NCBI GenBank assembly: GCA_002786225.1
Contig: PEQN01000002.1
Span: forward strand, 124,001 to 188,000
Direction of reading: 5' to 3'
From: Leptospira sp.
GTDB lineage: Bacteria > Spirochaetota > Leptospiria > Leptospirales > Leptospiraceae
Length of the DNA stretch: 64,000 bases
A model generated the notes under the pieces. The model had not been told where the DNA came from and ran no database searches. It saw only the letters and a program-made list of their open reading frames with translations. This document shows, one piece after another, positions 9,530-18,658 of the stretch. A program made the position numbers and the translations under genes. How positions within the stretch are numbered: position 1 is the stretch's first letter; each line of letters starts with the position of its first letter.

Positions 9530-10582
9530 TTGTCAGGCCCTATCGTTAGAAATTATAAAAGCGGATCTATTGTTTATTTTGAAAAAGATAAGGCAGAAGA
9601 TATCTATGTCCTCCAGAAAGGGCGTGTAATTCTTACATTTACAAGTGTTAATGGCAATGAACTCAAGGAAGATGTTCGACTTGGTGAATTTTTTGGAGTA
9701 AAATCTGCTCTAGGTAGATACCCAAGAGAAGAGACTGCGCAAATTGTTGGCGATGCTTCCGTACTTGTGTTTCGAATCAATGAATTTGAGAAATTTGTAT
9801 CCAACAAAACCCACCTCATCATTAAAATGTTAAAAGTTTTCTCGAGTCAACTTCGTCAAGTGCATAGACAACTCAGAGAAATCTTAGGCCAAGGAGAAGC
9901 AAGAAATGCATCTTATGAGCTCATGAATGTTGCCGAAGTTTTCTATAAAAATGGAAACTATGACCATGCTGCTTATGCCTTTCAGCAATATATCAAACAC
10001 TATCCAAGTGGTGCTTATGTTAAGAGAGCCCAAGAATTATATGATGCCTCATCTAAACATTCCCCTTACCCCGTTAACATTCAACCTTTGACCTACCAAC
10101 AAGAAGGAAATGGTCCAAGCAAATTAGAAGAAATGCTTAAAGCGCCTGCCACACAACCTAAGTTAGATGCAAGTGCTACCCTGGATCCAAATTCTATTCC
10201 TGGAATTTTCCAAAAAGCTCAGACATTAATGAATGCCAATCAATTAGATGAAGCGGGAAAATTATTCCAAGCCCTGGCATCTAGAGAAGATAGTACAACC
10301 CAAGAAGATGAAAAGGCTGTTGAGAAAGCAGTATTCCATTTAGGTCTTGTTAAGTTTAAGAAGGCAGCCTTTGATGAGTCTTTTTCATCCATGTCGAATT
10401 ATATCAAGAAATATCCTAAGGGTTCCTATCTCAAAGAATGTATTTATCACTTAGCTATGAGTTCGGAGAACCTAGGTGAAAAGGAGAAAGCTAAAACTCT
10501 CTACAATAAAGTTACTCTGCTTTCGCCTGCTGATGACACTATGACTAGTAAAGCAAAAGCTAAGATGAAGGAACTTGCTTAA
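9530..10582 (+). CDS. Cyclic-nucleotide-binding domain protein with TPR-like repeats
   Basis: A 350-residue protein. Residues 1-115 form a cyclic-nucleotide-binding (CAP-type) beta-roll, seen in [14 protein letters not shown] and [11 protein letters not shown]. The rest carries tetratricopeptide-like helices resembling the YbgF/BamD class, such as [22 protein letters not shown] repeats near residue 135 and [19 protein letters not shown] near residue 270. There is no DNA-binding domain. The start is TTG with GAGGA seven bases upstream. The gene shares one base with the next cyclic-nucleotide gene (TAATG), so the pair is probably made together. A signalling or scaffolding role is inferred. Confidence 0.8.
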   Translation: MSGPIVRNYKSGSIVYFEKDKAEDIYVLQKGRVILTFTSVNGNELKEDVRLGEFFGVKSALGRYPREETAQIVGDASVLVFRINEFEKFVSNKTHLIIKMLKVFSSQLRQVHRQLREILGQGEARNASYELMNVAEVFYKNGNYDHAAYAFQQYIKHYPSGAYVKRAQELYDASSKHSPYPVNIQPLTYQQEGNGPSKLEEMLKAPATQPKLDASATLDPNSIPGIFQKAQTLMNANQLDEAGKLFQALASREDSTTQEDEKAVEKAVFHLGLVKFKKAAFDESFSSMSNYIKKYPKGSYLKECIYHLAMSSENLGEKEKAKTLYNKVTLLSPADDTMTSKAKAKMKELA

Positions 10583-11226
10583 TGAATGATGCAATGCTCG
10601 AAGCAATGTTCGATAAATTTGGAAAAGTCTTCCAACCCAATGAAATTTTATTCTGCGAATATGAACCAGGTAATGACTTCTATTTAATCAAAGAAGGAAA
10701 GGTAAAAATCACCAAAACTGTAGGTTCATCAATTAAGACCTTAGATGTTTTAGAATCTGGTGATATTCTAGGAGAAATGGCTATACTCGAAGAACAACCC
10801 AGATCAGCAACAGCAATAGCCATAACGGAAGTTAAGGCATTAAATTTCAACAGAGCGAATTTCGAAATGCTCATGACCAAGAACCCAGCTCTTGCGATGA
10901 AGTTATTAAATATTTTTTCCATTCGGATCTATGATGCGAAACGAAGGCTAATGATACTTTTAATGGATGATATCCTTGGCAAGGTGGCTGATGTATTTCT
11001 TATGTTACACGAAAAGAATTCCAATTCAGATACCTTCCATGAAGTGATACTAAATACCACAGTTGAAGATGTTGCCAATTGGTGTGCTCAACCTGTGGGT
11101 GAAGTGCAGAAAGTTCTAAACCAATATGTTAAAAATGGAAAAATCGATTTATATTCCGACAAAATAATTATTCACAATATCAACGACTTCCAAAGAATCG
11201 TAAATCAGAAGAGAAAACCAAACTAA
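10582..11226 (+). CDS. Crp/Fnr-type cyclic-nucleotide-binding protein
   Basis: A 214-residue protein with an N-terminal cyclic-nucleotide-binding domain (residues 15-125), shown by [15 protein letters not shown] and the phosphate-cassette-like [19 protein letters not shown]-terminal helical region (about 140-205) contains [24 protein letters not shown] and could be a divergent winged helix, as in Crp/Fnr regulators. I see no iron-sulfur cysteine set. It follows the CNB-TPR gene with a one-base overlap. Its TAA is immediately followed by the first base of a tRNA-Arg gene, an unusually tight junction. Confidence 0.8.
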   Translation: MNDAMLEAMFDKFGKVFQPNEILFCEYEPGNDFYLIKEGKVKITKTVGSSIKTLDVLESGDILGEMAILEEQPRSATAIAITEVKALNFNRANFEMLMTKNPALAMKLLNIFSIRIYDAKRRLMILLMDDILGKVADVFLMLHEKNSNSDTFHEVILNTTVEDVANWCAQPVGEVQKVLNQYVKNGKIDLYSDKIIIHNINDFQRIVNQKRKPN

Positions 11227-11299
11227 GCTCCCTTAGCTCAGGTGGATAGAGCATTAGTTTCCTAAACTATGCGGACAGGTTCGAATCCTGTAGGGGGCA
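11227..11299 (+). tRNA. tRNA-Arg (CCT anticodon)
   Basis: A 73-base cloverleaf. The acceptor arms gctccct and agggggc pair with one T-G wobble, the D arm reads gctcaggtggatagagc, the anticodon loop ttcctaa gives CCT, and the T arm is acagg-ttcgaat-cctgt. No CCA is encoded. The top pair of the anticodon stem is a T-T mismatch. It begins right after the stop codon of the upstream coding gene and ends 19 bases before prmC. Confidence 0.93.
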
Positions 11300-11318
11300 A
11301 TTTTGAATTACACCACAA

Positions 11319-12176
11319 TTGGACGAGAACACACTACTTTACTTTATTAAGAAATCTACGGAATTTCTAGACAAGAAAGGAATCCCTTCTGCAAGACTAG
11401 AAGCAGAAATACTGATTGCACATATTTTAAAATTAAGCCGCATTCAATTGTATGCAAAATTTGATATGCCCTTGACTACAATTCAAAAAGATTTTTACCG
11501 AAAGTATATTATTCAGCGCTCAGAAAGAATTCCAACAGCATACCTCTTAGGCACGAAAGATTTCTACAAATCATCTTTTATAGTAAATGAATCTGTTCTC
11601 ATACCTCGTCCTGAAACAGAAGAATTAGTTGATCTTGTTATTAAATATTGGATCAAAGCAGAAGATTCTTTCACTGCCCTAGACCTTTGCTGTGGTTCAG
11701 GTTGTATAGGAATATCCATCCAGAAAGCACGAGTAAATGGAAATTTCTTCTACTTAGATATTTCACCAACCGCATTAGAAGTGGCTAAAGAAAATTTTAA
11801 AAATGTTTTGCCTCACCTTCCCTTTCAAGATAAAAATTTTATAGAATCAGATTTCTGGAATGCTTGGGAAGGAATGCAAGAATTGGATTTTATTTTTGCG
11901 AATCCGCCTTATGTTCTTCCAGAAGAAGAATCTTTGTTAAGTGAGGAAGTGAAGAAAGAACCAAGACTTGCCTTAGTAGCAGATGATTTTATGAAAATGC
12001 ACCAAGACTTAATCATGGGAGCTTATAAAAATTTAAAGATGGGAGGAAGAATGATCTTAGAAACCCACCCAGATAAGGCAAAAGACTTATTACAAATGGG
12101 AGAGGGCTTAGGATTCCAAGCAACGATTCAGAAAGATCTTTCTAACAAAGATAGATTTGTAATTTTTCAAAAATAA
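11319..12176 (+). CDS. prmC: Release factor glutamine N5-methyltransferase
   Basis: A 285-residue enzyme that methylates the GGQ glutamine of peptide release factors RF1 and RF2 using S-adenosylmethionine. The helical N-terminal substrate domain is followed by PRPETEELV (about 96-104), the SAM-binding LDLCCGSGCIGISI (121-134) and the catalytic NPPYV (195-199), all typical of PrmC/HemK. Length is normal. The start is a TTG without a clear Shine-Dalgarno sequence, 19 bases after the tRNA-Arg gene, so the first codon is uncertain. Translation may depend on processing of a transcript shared with the tRNA. Confidence 0.9.
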   Translation: MDENTLLYFIKKSTEFLDKKGIPSARLEAEILIAHILKLSRIQLYAKFDMPLTTIQKDFYRKYIIQRSERIPTAYLLGTKDFYKSSFIVNESVLIPRPETEELVDLVIKYWIKAEDSFTALDLCCGSGCIGISIQKARVNGNFFYLDISPTALEVAKENFKNVLPHLPFQDKNFIESDFWNAWEGMQELDFIFANPPYVLPEEESLLSEEVKKEPRLALVADDFMKMHQDLIMGAYKNLKMGGRMILETHPDKAKDLLQMGEGLGFQATIQKDLSNKDRFVIFQK

Positions 12177-12202
12177 CCAGACTTCTATTCAATATAGATA
12201 TT

Positions 12203-13522
12203 CTATAAAACTTCCCTTTTGTGCTCGCGAATCACTAAGAGAAGCATGCCAAAGAGAAGAGAAAAGCCTATGCATACTGCAAAAACAAGATAAGGTCCTT
12301 TTTGGAAATAAATTAATGCAAAACTAATTGGTGCAAAAGCACGTGCAAGAGAACCGAAGGCTCTAAAGATTCCAAGGCTTCTTCCTTGGTGATTCGCACT
12401 GGATCTTAGTGAGGCTATAGAAGAAAGGCTAGGATGCAAGAGTGCCGAGCCCACAGCCAAAAGACCGAGAAAGATAAAAAGTAAAACAGTATTTAAAGAA
12501 AAAATATCCAAACCTAAATATCCAAAAATTAGAAATACAGTCCCAGCTATAGCAATCTTTACTTCTGCGACCTTACCCGATAGTCTTCTTACAACTCCAC
12601 CTTGTATAAGGATAATTATACTTCCAATATACAAAAAAGTAAGACCGATTTGTTTGGGCGTGAATGCAAATTCAGTATTAAGGAAGAAGTTTAAGCAAAA
12701 TTCAAATCCAGAAAATGAAAATATAAACAAAAGATATATAAAAGAAATTGAAAATAATGTTCTAAATCTTGTAGAGAACATATCAAAGATAGGATGAATA
12801 GATTTTTCATTTACCTCACTCGCTTGGTCACTATCTGTAAGCTTGCCATTGAGTTTCGGTAAGGTTTCTTTATAAAATCCAAAAATTAGAATCAAAGTGA
12901 AAAGAGCAATCAGAAGCGATATGCAAGCAGACGTGGAAAAAATAGTAAATGAAATCTTACTGAGACTTGGAAAAATTTGAGGCAATTCTGAACCACTTAA
13001 AAGTCCACCAAGAAAGGGACCAAATACAAAACCAAGACCGATTCCCGCACCTATCATTCCCATACCTTTTGCTCTGTCTTTGATAGATGTAGAATCTGCC
13101 ATGGAAGCACTTGCGACAGATATATTTCCTCCCATAGCACCTGTTATAAGACGAGAAAGAACAAATCCAGTAAAGCTTGCTGAAAAAAGCCAAATCACAT
13201 AACCCATTAGATTTCCAAAGCTCGTAAAAAGTAGGATTGGTTTCCTTCCAATATTATCAGAAAGTCTTCCCCAAATGGGAGAAAAAATAAATTGTAAGAT
13301 AGAATAAATCGAACCAAGAATCCCACCAAACAAAACTATTAAAAATACATTACCCTTATCTTCTGCTAAAAACTCTGCTAATTGATAGATACCTGTAAAA
13401 ATTGGATCATTGCCTAATTGTATGTAATGGCGTATTGTTTCTGGAAAAAGAGGAAAGATGACAGAGAAGCCCATCATGTCACCAAATACAATTAAGAATA
13501 AAATCAAAGTATTTCTAGTCAT
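12203..13522 (-). CDS. MFS transporter (TetA/Bcr-like drug efflux type)
   Basis: A 439-residue membrane protein with about twelve hydrophobic segments. It shows the family signature between segments 2 and 3, PIWGRLSDNIGRKPILL (near residue 90), and a central hydrophilic loop around residues 218-245. The first-loop region FGDMMGFSVIFPLFPE resembles tetracycline- and multidrug-type proton antiporters. The substrate cannot be read from the sequence, and many such proteins do not give resistance. It stands alone on the minus strand, facing prmC convergently, with a terminator separating it from the phasin-like gene upstream. Confidence 0.82.
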   Translation of the reverse strand: MTRNTLILFLIVFGDMMGFSVIFPLFPETIRHYIQLGNDPIFTGIYQLAEFLAEDKGNVFLIVLFGGILGSIYSILQFIFSPIWGRLSDNIGRKPILLFTSFGNLMGYVIWLFSASFTGFVLSRLITGAMGGNISVASASMADSTSIKDRAKGMGMIGAGIGLGFVFGPFLGGLLSGSELPQIFPSLSKISFTIFSTSACISLLIALFTLILIFGFYKETLPKLNGKLTDSDQASEVNEKSIHPIFDMFSTRFRTLFSISFIYLLFIFSFSGFEFCLNFFLNTEFAFTPKQIGLTFLYIGSIIILIQGGVVRRLSGKVAEVKIAIAGTVFLIFGYLGLDIFSLNTVLLFIFLGLLAVGSALLHPSLSSIASLRSSANHQGRSLGIFRAFGSLARAFAPISFALIYFQKGPYLVFAVCIGFSLLFGMLLLVIREHKREVL

Positions 13523-13590
13523 AAATAACTCTATATATGCATACTGATTGAAATTAGGATAGGAGGCAAAACCAAAAGTTGAATGTACAT

Positions 13591-13629
13591 AAAAAATCCT
13601 CCCCTTATCGATCTAAGGGAAGGATTTTT
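13591..13629 (-). terminator. Rho-independent terminator after the phasin-like gene
   Basis: Read on the minus strand, arms aatccttccctta and taaggggaggatt form a 13-pair stem (one mismatch or wobble) around a six-base loop and are followed by a T-run. It starts a few bases after the stop of the phasin-like gene. Confidence 0.85.
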
Positions 13630-13636
13630 AAATCAA

Positions 13637-13999
13637 TTAACCTTTTTTAATAAGTTTGTTTAGTTCATCGATTCCTTTCTGAACAGTTTCCTTCACTTGA
13701 GCAGGAACCATAGTTTCTATTTGAGCAGAAAGATTTGTATAGTTGTCTTTAACTTTTGTCAAAACTTCTTCATAGCTAGCGTTTGCTTGGTTGATTGCAG
13801 ATTTTGAATCAGCAACGGTCTTGTTCAGCAGGTCACGTAGCTTTTGCGCATCTTCTGAAGTTTCAGATGCACCTTTCAATTTTAATTCTTCGTAAAGTTT
13901 TTCTAAATCAGTTACAGCTGATTTCAACTTGCCTTCGCCAGATTTGAATACAGCAATGCTTGCATTCACTAAATCCATTAAGATTTTTTCCATTTCCAT
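13637..13999 (-). CDS. Phasin-like small helical protein
   Basis: A 120-residue, almost wholly alpha-helical protein with heptad-like spacing and no cysteines, signal peptide or membrane segment. Composition and layout (an amphipathic N-terminal helix MEKILMDLVNASIAVF, then a long Ala/Lys/Glu-rich coiled region) match the phasin-related proteins annotated in Leptospira. Phasins coat polyhydroxyalkanoate granules in other bacteria, but no PHA synthase is seen here, so the role is open. A good Shine-Dalgarno (AGAGGAATGTT) supports the start, and a strong terminator follows, suggesting a well-expressed single-gene unit. A shorter relative lies at 22921-23139. Confidence 0.75.
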   Translation of the reverse strand: MEMEKILMDLVNASIAVFKSGEGKLKSAVTDLEKLYEELKLKGASETSEDAQKLRDLLNKTVADSKSAINQANASYEEVLTKVKDNYTNLSAQIETMVPAQVKETVQKGIDELNKLIKKG

Positions 14000-14082
14000 A
14001 ACATTCCTCTAAAAATTAGTATTACTATTATTTAAGAATGAAATAATTTTAGCAACTCGTTTCTAAAGGAAAGAGGAAATTC

Positions 14083-14658
14083 TTAGCCGTTTTCAATTAA
14101 TTTCTTAATTTGATCTCGAATTTTGGCAGCGGTCTCGTAATCTTCTGTTCTTAATGCGCTTTCTAGTGTATCCTCTAAAATTTGCAATTGGGTCTTAGGT
14201 AGAGAGGCAGGTTTCTTGTCAGCTGTAACAGATTGCCCTTGGATCTCTTCAGAGTTCATAAGAATGCCAGCTTCTTGGAATACAGCCTGGGCAACATAAA
14301 TAGGAGCATTGGCACGTAAAGCAAGAGCAATAGAATCAGATGGTCTTGCATCTAATACAATAATTTCTTCATCTTTTCTTAGAGAAACCTTTGCATAAAA
14401 AGTATTATCTAGGATTTCTTCAATGGCGACTTTTATCACTGCTGCGCCTAAGGCTGTAACCATATAAAGCATAAGGTCATGAGACATAGGTCTTGGTGGT
14501 TTGGTTCCATCAATCACAGATGTGATTGAGTGAGTTTCTAAAGGACCAATAAAAATAGGCACAACTCTCTCTTCCTTGGATTCTTTTGCTTTCAGAAAAA
14601 CAGCGAAACCAACATTCGTGAGAGATATATCCGATATACTGACCTCTAGATAATCCAC
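14083..14658 (-). CDS. Bifunctional nuclease family protein (DUF151) with UVR motif
   Basis: A 191-residue protein. Residues 1-135 form the DUF151/bifunctional nuclease domain, seen in VVPIFIGPLETHSI, ARPSDSIALALRANAPIYV and the acidic stretches between. The C-terminal 35 residues, LEDTLESALRTEDYETAAKI and following, match the UvrB/UvrC (UVR) interaction helix pair. Relatives have been reported to cut DNA and RNA, but the bacterial role is not settled. The start is GTG 28 bases after the CAT tRNA on the same strand, so the two probably share a transcript. Confidence 0.85.
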   Translation of the reverse strand: MDYLEVSISDISLTNVGFAVFLKAKESKEERVVPIFIGPLETHSITSVIDGTKPPRPMSHDLMLYMVTALGAAVIKVAIEEILDNTFYAKVSLRKDEEIIVLDARPSDSIALALRANAPIYVAQAVFQEAGILMNSEEIQGQSVTADKKPASLPKTQLQILEDTLESALRTEDYETAAKIRDQIKKLIENG

Positions 14659-14686
14659 AATGTTTAGACTCTCTTAAGAAATTTCG

Positions 14687-14760
14687 TGGGCCCAGAAGGG
14701 CTCGAACCTTCGACCCGCAGATTATGAGTCTGCTGCTCTAACCAACTGAGCTATAGGCCC
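14687..14760 (-). tRNA. tRNA with CAT anticodon (elongator Met or Ile2)
   Basis: A 74-base cloverleaf on the minus strand: acceptor gggccta with tgggccc, D arm gctcagttggttagagc, anticodon loop ctcataa giving CAT, and T arm gaagg-ttcgagc-ccttc. No CCA is encoded. It lacks initiator features such as a C1-A72 mismatch. CAT could be elongator methionine or, after lysidine modification, isoleucine for ATA; I cannot decide by eye. It lies 27 bases after one coding gene and 28 before another on the same strand. Confidence 0.92.
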
Positions 14761-14787
14761 CGAGACTCCAGTTTTTTTTTTCTACCA

Positions 14788-15264
14788 CTATCGACAAGTA
14801 GAAATCCATTGTAAGTTAAGAAAGCTTGCAATTAATGATTCTTCTTCCTTACGCACAAAGAGTGTAATGAAAATTTTGGATTCATTGAGTAGAAGGCTGA
14901 TTTGAACTAGATCATTTCTATCTGTATGATAATCTTTTTTTTGGAGGAAAATTTTCTCGATTTGGATAGGCTTAGGTTCTTTTGGCAAAATTTCCTGGAT
15001 TTCCTCTACTTCCAAAACCCGAGAAAGCTCGCGAAAGACCAAAAAAAAACGATCTTCAAATTTTGGATAGACCCGTAGATTTTTCTTCTGTCCTTCTCCA
15101 TAATTTAAATAGGCATCCTCAGGAATCTGAAAGTCACAGCCTAAGAAGGAAAAATTTTCCAACTTACGAATCCCTCTATCCACATTAGATTTATAAGATG
15201 GATTCCCAAGAAGACTCATTGACAGAATCAAATATGATAATAGAATCAAAAGAAAAGCTCTCAT
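14788..15264 (-). CDS. Small exported protein of unknown function
   Basis: A 158-residue protein with a clear signal peptide (MRAFLLILLSYLILSMSLLG) and a hydrophilic mature part that I do not recognise. The two mature cysteines, in LGCDF and at the C-terminal STCR, could form a disulfide. I start it at ATG 15264 because this gives a proper signal peptide; an upstream frame adds 18 residues that would bury it. The start codon overlaps the divergent hemW start within a single catg. It lies 27 bases upstream of the CAT tRNA and is probably co-transcribed with it. Confidence 0.65.
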   Translation of the reverse strand: MRAFLLILLSYLILSMSLLGNPSYKSNVDRGIRKLENFSFLGCDFQIPEDAYLNYGEGQKKNLRVYPKFEDRFFLVFRELSRVLEVEEIQEILPKEPKPIQIEKIFLQKKDYHTDRNDLVQISLLLNESKIFITLFVRKEEESLIASFLNLQWISTCR

Positions 15265-16492
15265 GCAAGATATGTATTCATCCAATTCCCAGGTTTTCTT
15301 AGAACAAACAAAAATCATCCAAAAAAGAAATGGGTATTCTGGGGTTTATGTTCATTTTCCATTCTGTATACAAAAATGCTCCTATTGCGATTTTTACTCC
15401 ATAGGATCTGGTATAAAGCCTTCCCTAGTAGAAAAAAATATTTTCCAAACATACAAACTAGAATTACAAACTCGCTTAGCAGAAAATCAATTATGGCAGT
15501 CTTATACCTATGATACAATTTTCTTTGGCGGTGGAACTCCTTCTCGTATGGATCTCTCATGCTTAGAGGACTTCATTTATTTTCTCAAAGCAAATTTAAA
15601 ACTTAGTCATGATTTGGAAATGAGCTTAGAAGCTAATCCTGAAGATGTAACAGAAGATAATGTTAAAGCTTGGCAAAAACTCGGATTTACTAGAATCAAC
15701 ATGGGATACCAATCTAGAAACCCTAAGTACTTGCAATATGTAGGAAGATACTATGATCCCGATCAGTATAAAAATGCTCCTAAGATTCTTGCCTCATCAG
15801 GAATAAGCGAAACGGGTTATGATCTGATTTATGGATTCCCTGGTCAAAAAGAAGAAGAATTTTATTCTGATCTTGATTTTCTACTAAGCTTCAGACCAAC
15901 TCACATCAGCATGTATTCTCTTACTTTAGAAAAAGGAACAGAATATTCAAGACAGGTTCGAGAAGGAAAGAAAATTCAACCCGAAGAAGACTTACAAATC
16001 AAAATATTAGAATCGCTTCCAACCATCATGAATTCCAAAGCTTATGAATGGTATGAGGTATCGAATTACTGCCTTCCTGGACATAGATCTAGGCATAATC
16101 TTCGTTATTGGATGATGGAACCCTATCTAGGTTTGGGACCAGGTGCTCACGGCTATGATGGATATTCTCGCTATGGAAATGCACGTAATCTAGAAGCTTA
16201 TACAAAAGATCCTGCAATCACCAAACAAGAAGCAGCTGATTATACTACGGAGCTATTTTTATCTTTATTTCGAATTTTTGCACCCATACAAATTGAAAGT
16301 TTCCTATTGAACCAAGCTGAACAAGTTAAAAGCATTATCGATCAGAAACTCAAATCATGGTCCAATAGGAAATTAGCATATTATGAGAATGGCATATTCC
16401 AATGGAAATCTCATGCTGTATTGTATTTGGATAGCTATATTTTAGAACTTACTCGAGCCTTAGAAGAGAATTCAACTCTTCAGAAATCTTAG
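15263..16492 (+). CDS. hemW: Radical SAM heme chaperone HemW (coproporphyrinogen oxidase-like)
   Basis: A 409-residue radical SAM enzyme. The 4Fe-4S motif is CIQKCSYC (Cys35, Cys39, Cys42), preceded by the typical YVHFPF. FFGGGTPSRM, SLEANPEDV and a C-terminal HemN-like domain (LRYWMMEPYLGLGPGAHGY) follow. This arrangement fits HemW, a heme-binding chaperone, rather than true HemN, which usually has CxxxCxxC with an extra Cys. The start is uncertain: ATG 15263 overlaps the divergent gene, ATG 15272 is also possible, and neither has a clear ribosome-binding site. It is followed one base later by the SRAP gene. Confidence 0.85.
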   Translation: MQDMYSSNSQVFLEQTKIIQKRNGYSGVYVHFPFCIQKCSYCDFYSIGSGIKPSLVEKNIFQTYKLELQTRLAENQLWQSYTYDTIFFGGGTPSRMDLSCLEDFIYFLKANLKLSHDLEMSLEANPEDVTEDNVKAWQKLGFTRINMGYQSRNPKYLQYVGRYYDPDQYKNAPKILASSGISETGYDLIYGFPGQKEEEFYSDLDFLLSFRPTHISMYSLTLEKGTEYSRQVREGKKIQPEEDLQIKILESLPTIMNSKAYEWYEVSNYCLPGHRSRHNLRYWMMEPYLGLGPGAHGYDGYSRYGNARNLEAYTKDPAITKQEAADYTTELFLSLFRIFAPIQIESFLLNQAEQVKSIIDQKLKSWSNRKLAYYENGIFQWKSHAVLYLDSYILELTRALEENSTLQKS

Positions 16493-16493
16493 T

Positions 16494-17204
16494 ATGTGTG
16501 GAAGATTTGTACGGTTTGCCAAAGAAAGTATTTTTGCAGATTTGATTCTGCGGGATGGAAGTCCCTTCTTAACTGAAGAACATTTTGCACCCAGATACAA
16601 TATCGCGCCTGGAAGCCCTGTTGAAATTCTAAGAAAAGACTCAGGGAAATACCTAAGTGATTTTGTACTTTGGGGCCTTCTACCTGCCTGGTCTAAGGAT
16701 GCTTTGCAAAAAAGATATTCCAATGCAAGACTCGAAGGCATTGAAGAAAAACCATCATTTCGTGGCCCTTATCTTCGAAGACGCTGCCTCATCCAAGCAG
16801 AGGGTTATTATGAATGGATGACCAAAAATAAAATAAAATATCCTTATTACATCTATACATCCGACCTAGCTTCTTTTGCTTTAGGAGGAATCTATGATAT
16901 ATGGATGGGAAAAGATGGTAGCGAAGAATATACCCTAGCCTTAATCACTACACAAGCCAATAAATCTGTCTTCTATATCCACGATCGCATGCCTCTTGTT
17001 ATACCAAAGGAGCATTATGAGTCCTGGCTGGATCCTAGCTTGAGCTCAAGAGAAATCCAAAAAATAACTGACATCAGTAAGTCAAATGTTTGGAAAAGCC
17101 ACCAAGTTTCTAAAGAAGTGAATCACTCTAGTGCTTATGGATCTCAGTTAATCCAAGCAATGACAGAGGAGGTGGATAAAGATCCTGGACTATTTGATAA
17201 CTAA
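16494..17204 (+). CDS. SRAP-domain protein (HMCES/YedK family)
   Basis: A 236-residue protein that should form a stable thiazolidine crosslink with abasic sites in single-stranded DNA and so protect them. It begins MCGRF with the reactive Cys2 exposed after removal of Met1. The active-site residues are in place: Asn77 in SNAR, Glu103 in EGYYEW and His163 in HDRMP. Length is normal. The gene starts one base after the hemW stop and is likely in the same operon. No SOS box is obvious because it has no promoter region of its own. Confidence 0.93.
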   Translation: MCGRFVRFAKESIFADLILRDGSPFLTEEHFAPRYNIAPGSPVEILRKDSGKYLSDFVLWGLLPAWSKDALQKRYSNARLEGIEEKPSFRGPYLRRRCLIQAEGYYEWMTKNKIKYPYYIYTSDLASFALGGIYDIWMGKDGSEEYTLALITTQANKSVFYIHDRMPLVIPKEHYESWLDPSLSSREIQKITDISKSNVWKSHQVSKEVNHSSAYGSQLIQAMTEEVDKDPGLFDN

Positions 17205-17255
17205 ATTTATAAAAAAGTTTGATTCCAAATTCATTCTTTAAATCATGGTCATCAC

Positions 17256-17329
<74 letters not shown>

Positions 17330-17414
17330 TACCGTGTTTGAACTTTTGAAACAGGTTTCCAGACCAAAGGTTTCTTAAGAACATTTTAACCTACGGTTGG
17401 TATTTAGAAAAAAT

Positions 17415-17490
<76 letters not shown>

Positions 17491-17675
17491 TTTTTCTTAT
17501 TTACAAATCCAAAACCACCTTTCCCATTTCCATCACCGAAGTCCTTTCCTTCCACCAAACCTCCATTTATATAAATATGGAAGCCCTAGCTCAGTTCCTC
17601 TAAGGATTATAGAAATAAATTTCCCTCTGATTGAAGTGAAGAATTTTTAAATTTTATTTTTGCTCATAAAACCAA

Positions 17676-17691
17676 GGCTCTTCATTGAGCC
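17676..17691 (-). terminator. Weak terminator-like hairpin after M23 lipoprotein gene
   Basis: On the minus strand ggctc and gagcc pair around a six-base loop, with partial pairing continuing outward, followed by ttggtttta. The stem is short, so termination is uncertain. It begins 11 bases past the stop of the M23 lipoprotein gene. Confidence 0.35.
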
Positions 17692-17701
17692 GAGGCAAGA
17701 A

Positions 17702-18613
17702 TCATTTAGTCCTGGTAACATAGAAAGTAAAACTCTTCACAGCCATGTTCCCATGAAAATCTGTAGCTACGACTTCTATAGTATGTTCACCTGAGGGAAG
17801 AGCAAGATTTCCAACTAAATACCTATCTCTCAAAAATAGATCATTAAATTTTAATCCATTTTCATTGAGCCAATCTTCCTGTTCAAATTGGATAGAGGTG
17901 AAATTACTCTTTTGAACAGGTTTCCCATTTAAGTTAAATTGGACATTTTGAACACCAAATCGTTGGCTCTTTCTCACACCACTGTCTTGAATTAAAACGG
18001 TAAATGGAAAAGTATCAGACAAAGAAATACTATCTCCGGAATTAATATTGGTGTAACTCTCACCCACATGTACGAAAAGCCCACCAATAAGAGGCGCTGT
18101 TTCATCCACTATGGACGGTAGATAAATTAGAGGATTAACGATTTTCCTTCCATATTCTAGACTTAGTACAAAATGCAAATGCCCTCCACTGGAGTGACCA
18201 GTATTTCCAGTAATTCCAATTTCTTGACCATTCTGAATACTTCTCTCCAAGTTACCATGGGATGGATGAAGGTGATAATATGCTGAATAAGCACCCTTAC
18301 CATGATCTATCCAAACTGTATCCCCAGAACCCCATTCTTCACGAAAAGGATCATCCGATGCATACCGAGTATACAAAAGCTTACCTTCTCCTATAGAATG
18401 GACTTTTTCTAAATAAGAAGAGATATCAACTCCATTATGGAAATGATCCCATCTTGATTCACCAAAAACAGATGATACTCTATCTGAAATCTGGTCCGTG
18501 TGAACTGGCCATGTAAAATTCCAATGTTTTTTATCTTGTGATTGAATGGATGGAAAAAATTCCTTGCAATGGATGAGGAAGACTAGCAAATATAACAAAG
18601 TAAAGGATTTCAT
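17702..18613 (-). CDS. M23-family metallopeptidase, predicted lipoprotein
   Basis: A 303-residue predicted lipoprotein: signal peptide with a spirochaete-type lipobox ending LIHC (Cys16). The M23 peptidase domain (about 45-160) keeps its zinc and catalytic residues, HNGVD (His59, Asp63) and HLHF (His145, His147), so it should cut peptidoglycan crosslinks. The C-terminal 130 residues are beta-rich and Ig-like, with [15 protein letters not shown] near the end. This contrasts with the inactive LytM protein at 7622-8266. It diverges from the sigma-factor gene across 45 bases. Confidence 0.85.
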   Translation of the reverse strand: MKSFTLLYLLVFLIHCKEFFPSIQSQDKKHWNFTWPVHTDQISDRVSSVFGESRWDHFHNGVDISSYLEKVHSIGEGKLLYTRYASDDPFREEWGSGDTVWIDHGKGAYSAYYHLHPSHGNLERSIQNGQEIGITGNTGHSSGGHLHFVLSLEYGRKIVNPLIYLPSIVDETAPLIGGLFVHVGESYTNINSGDSISLSDTFPFTVLIQDSGVRKSQRFGVQNVQFNLNGKPVQKSNFTSIQFEQEDWLNENGLKFNDLFLRDRYLVGNLALPSGEHTIEVVATDFHGNMAVKSFTFYVTRTK

Positions 18614-18658
18614 AGATTCTTAAATGATACCATCTCACAATTCATTCTATCATCTGCA

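Noticed and set aside
17219..17250. Possible tRNA-Ile promoter (ttgatt with a -10-like ttaaat)
   Set aside because: Spacing and -10 quality are too weak to report as a promoter.
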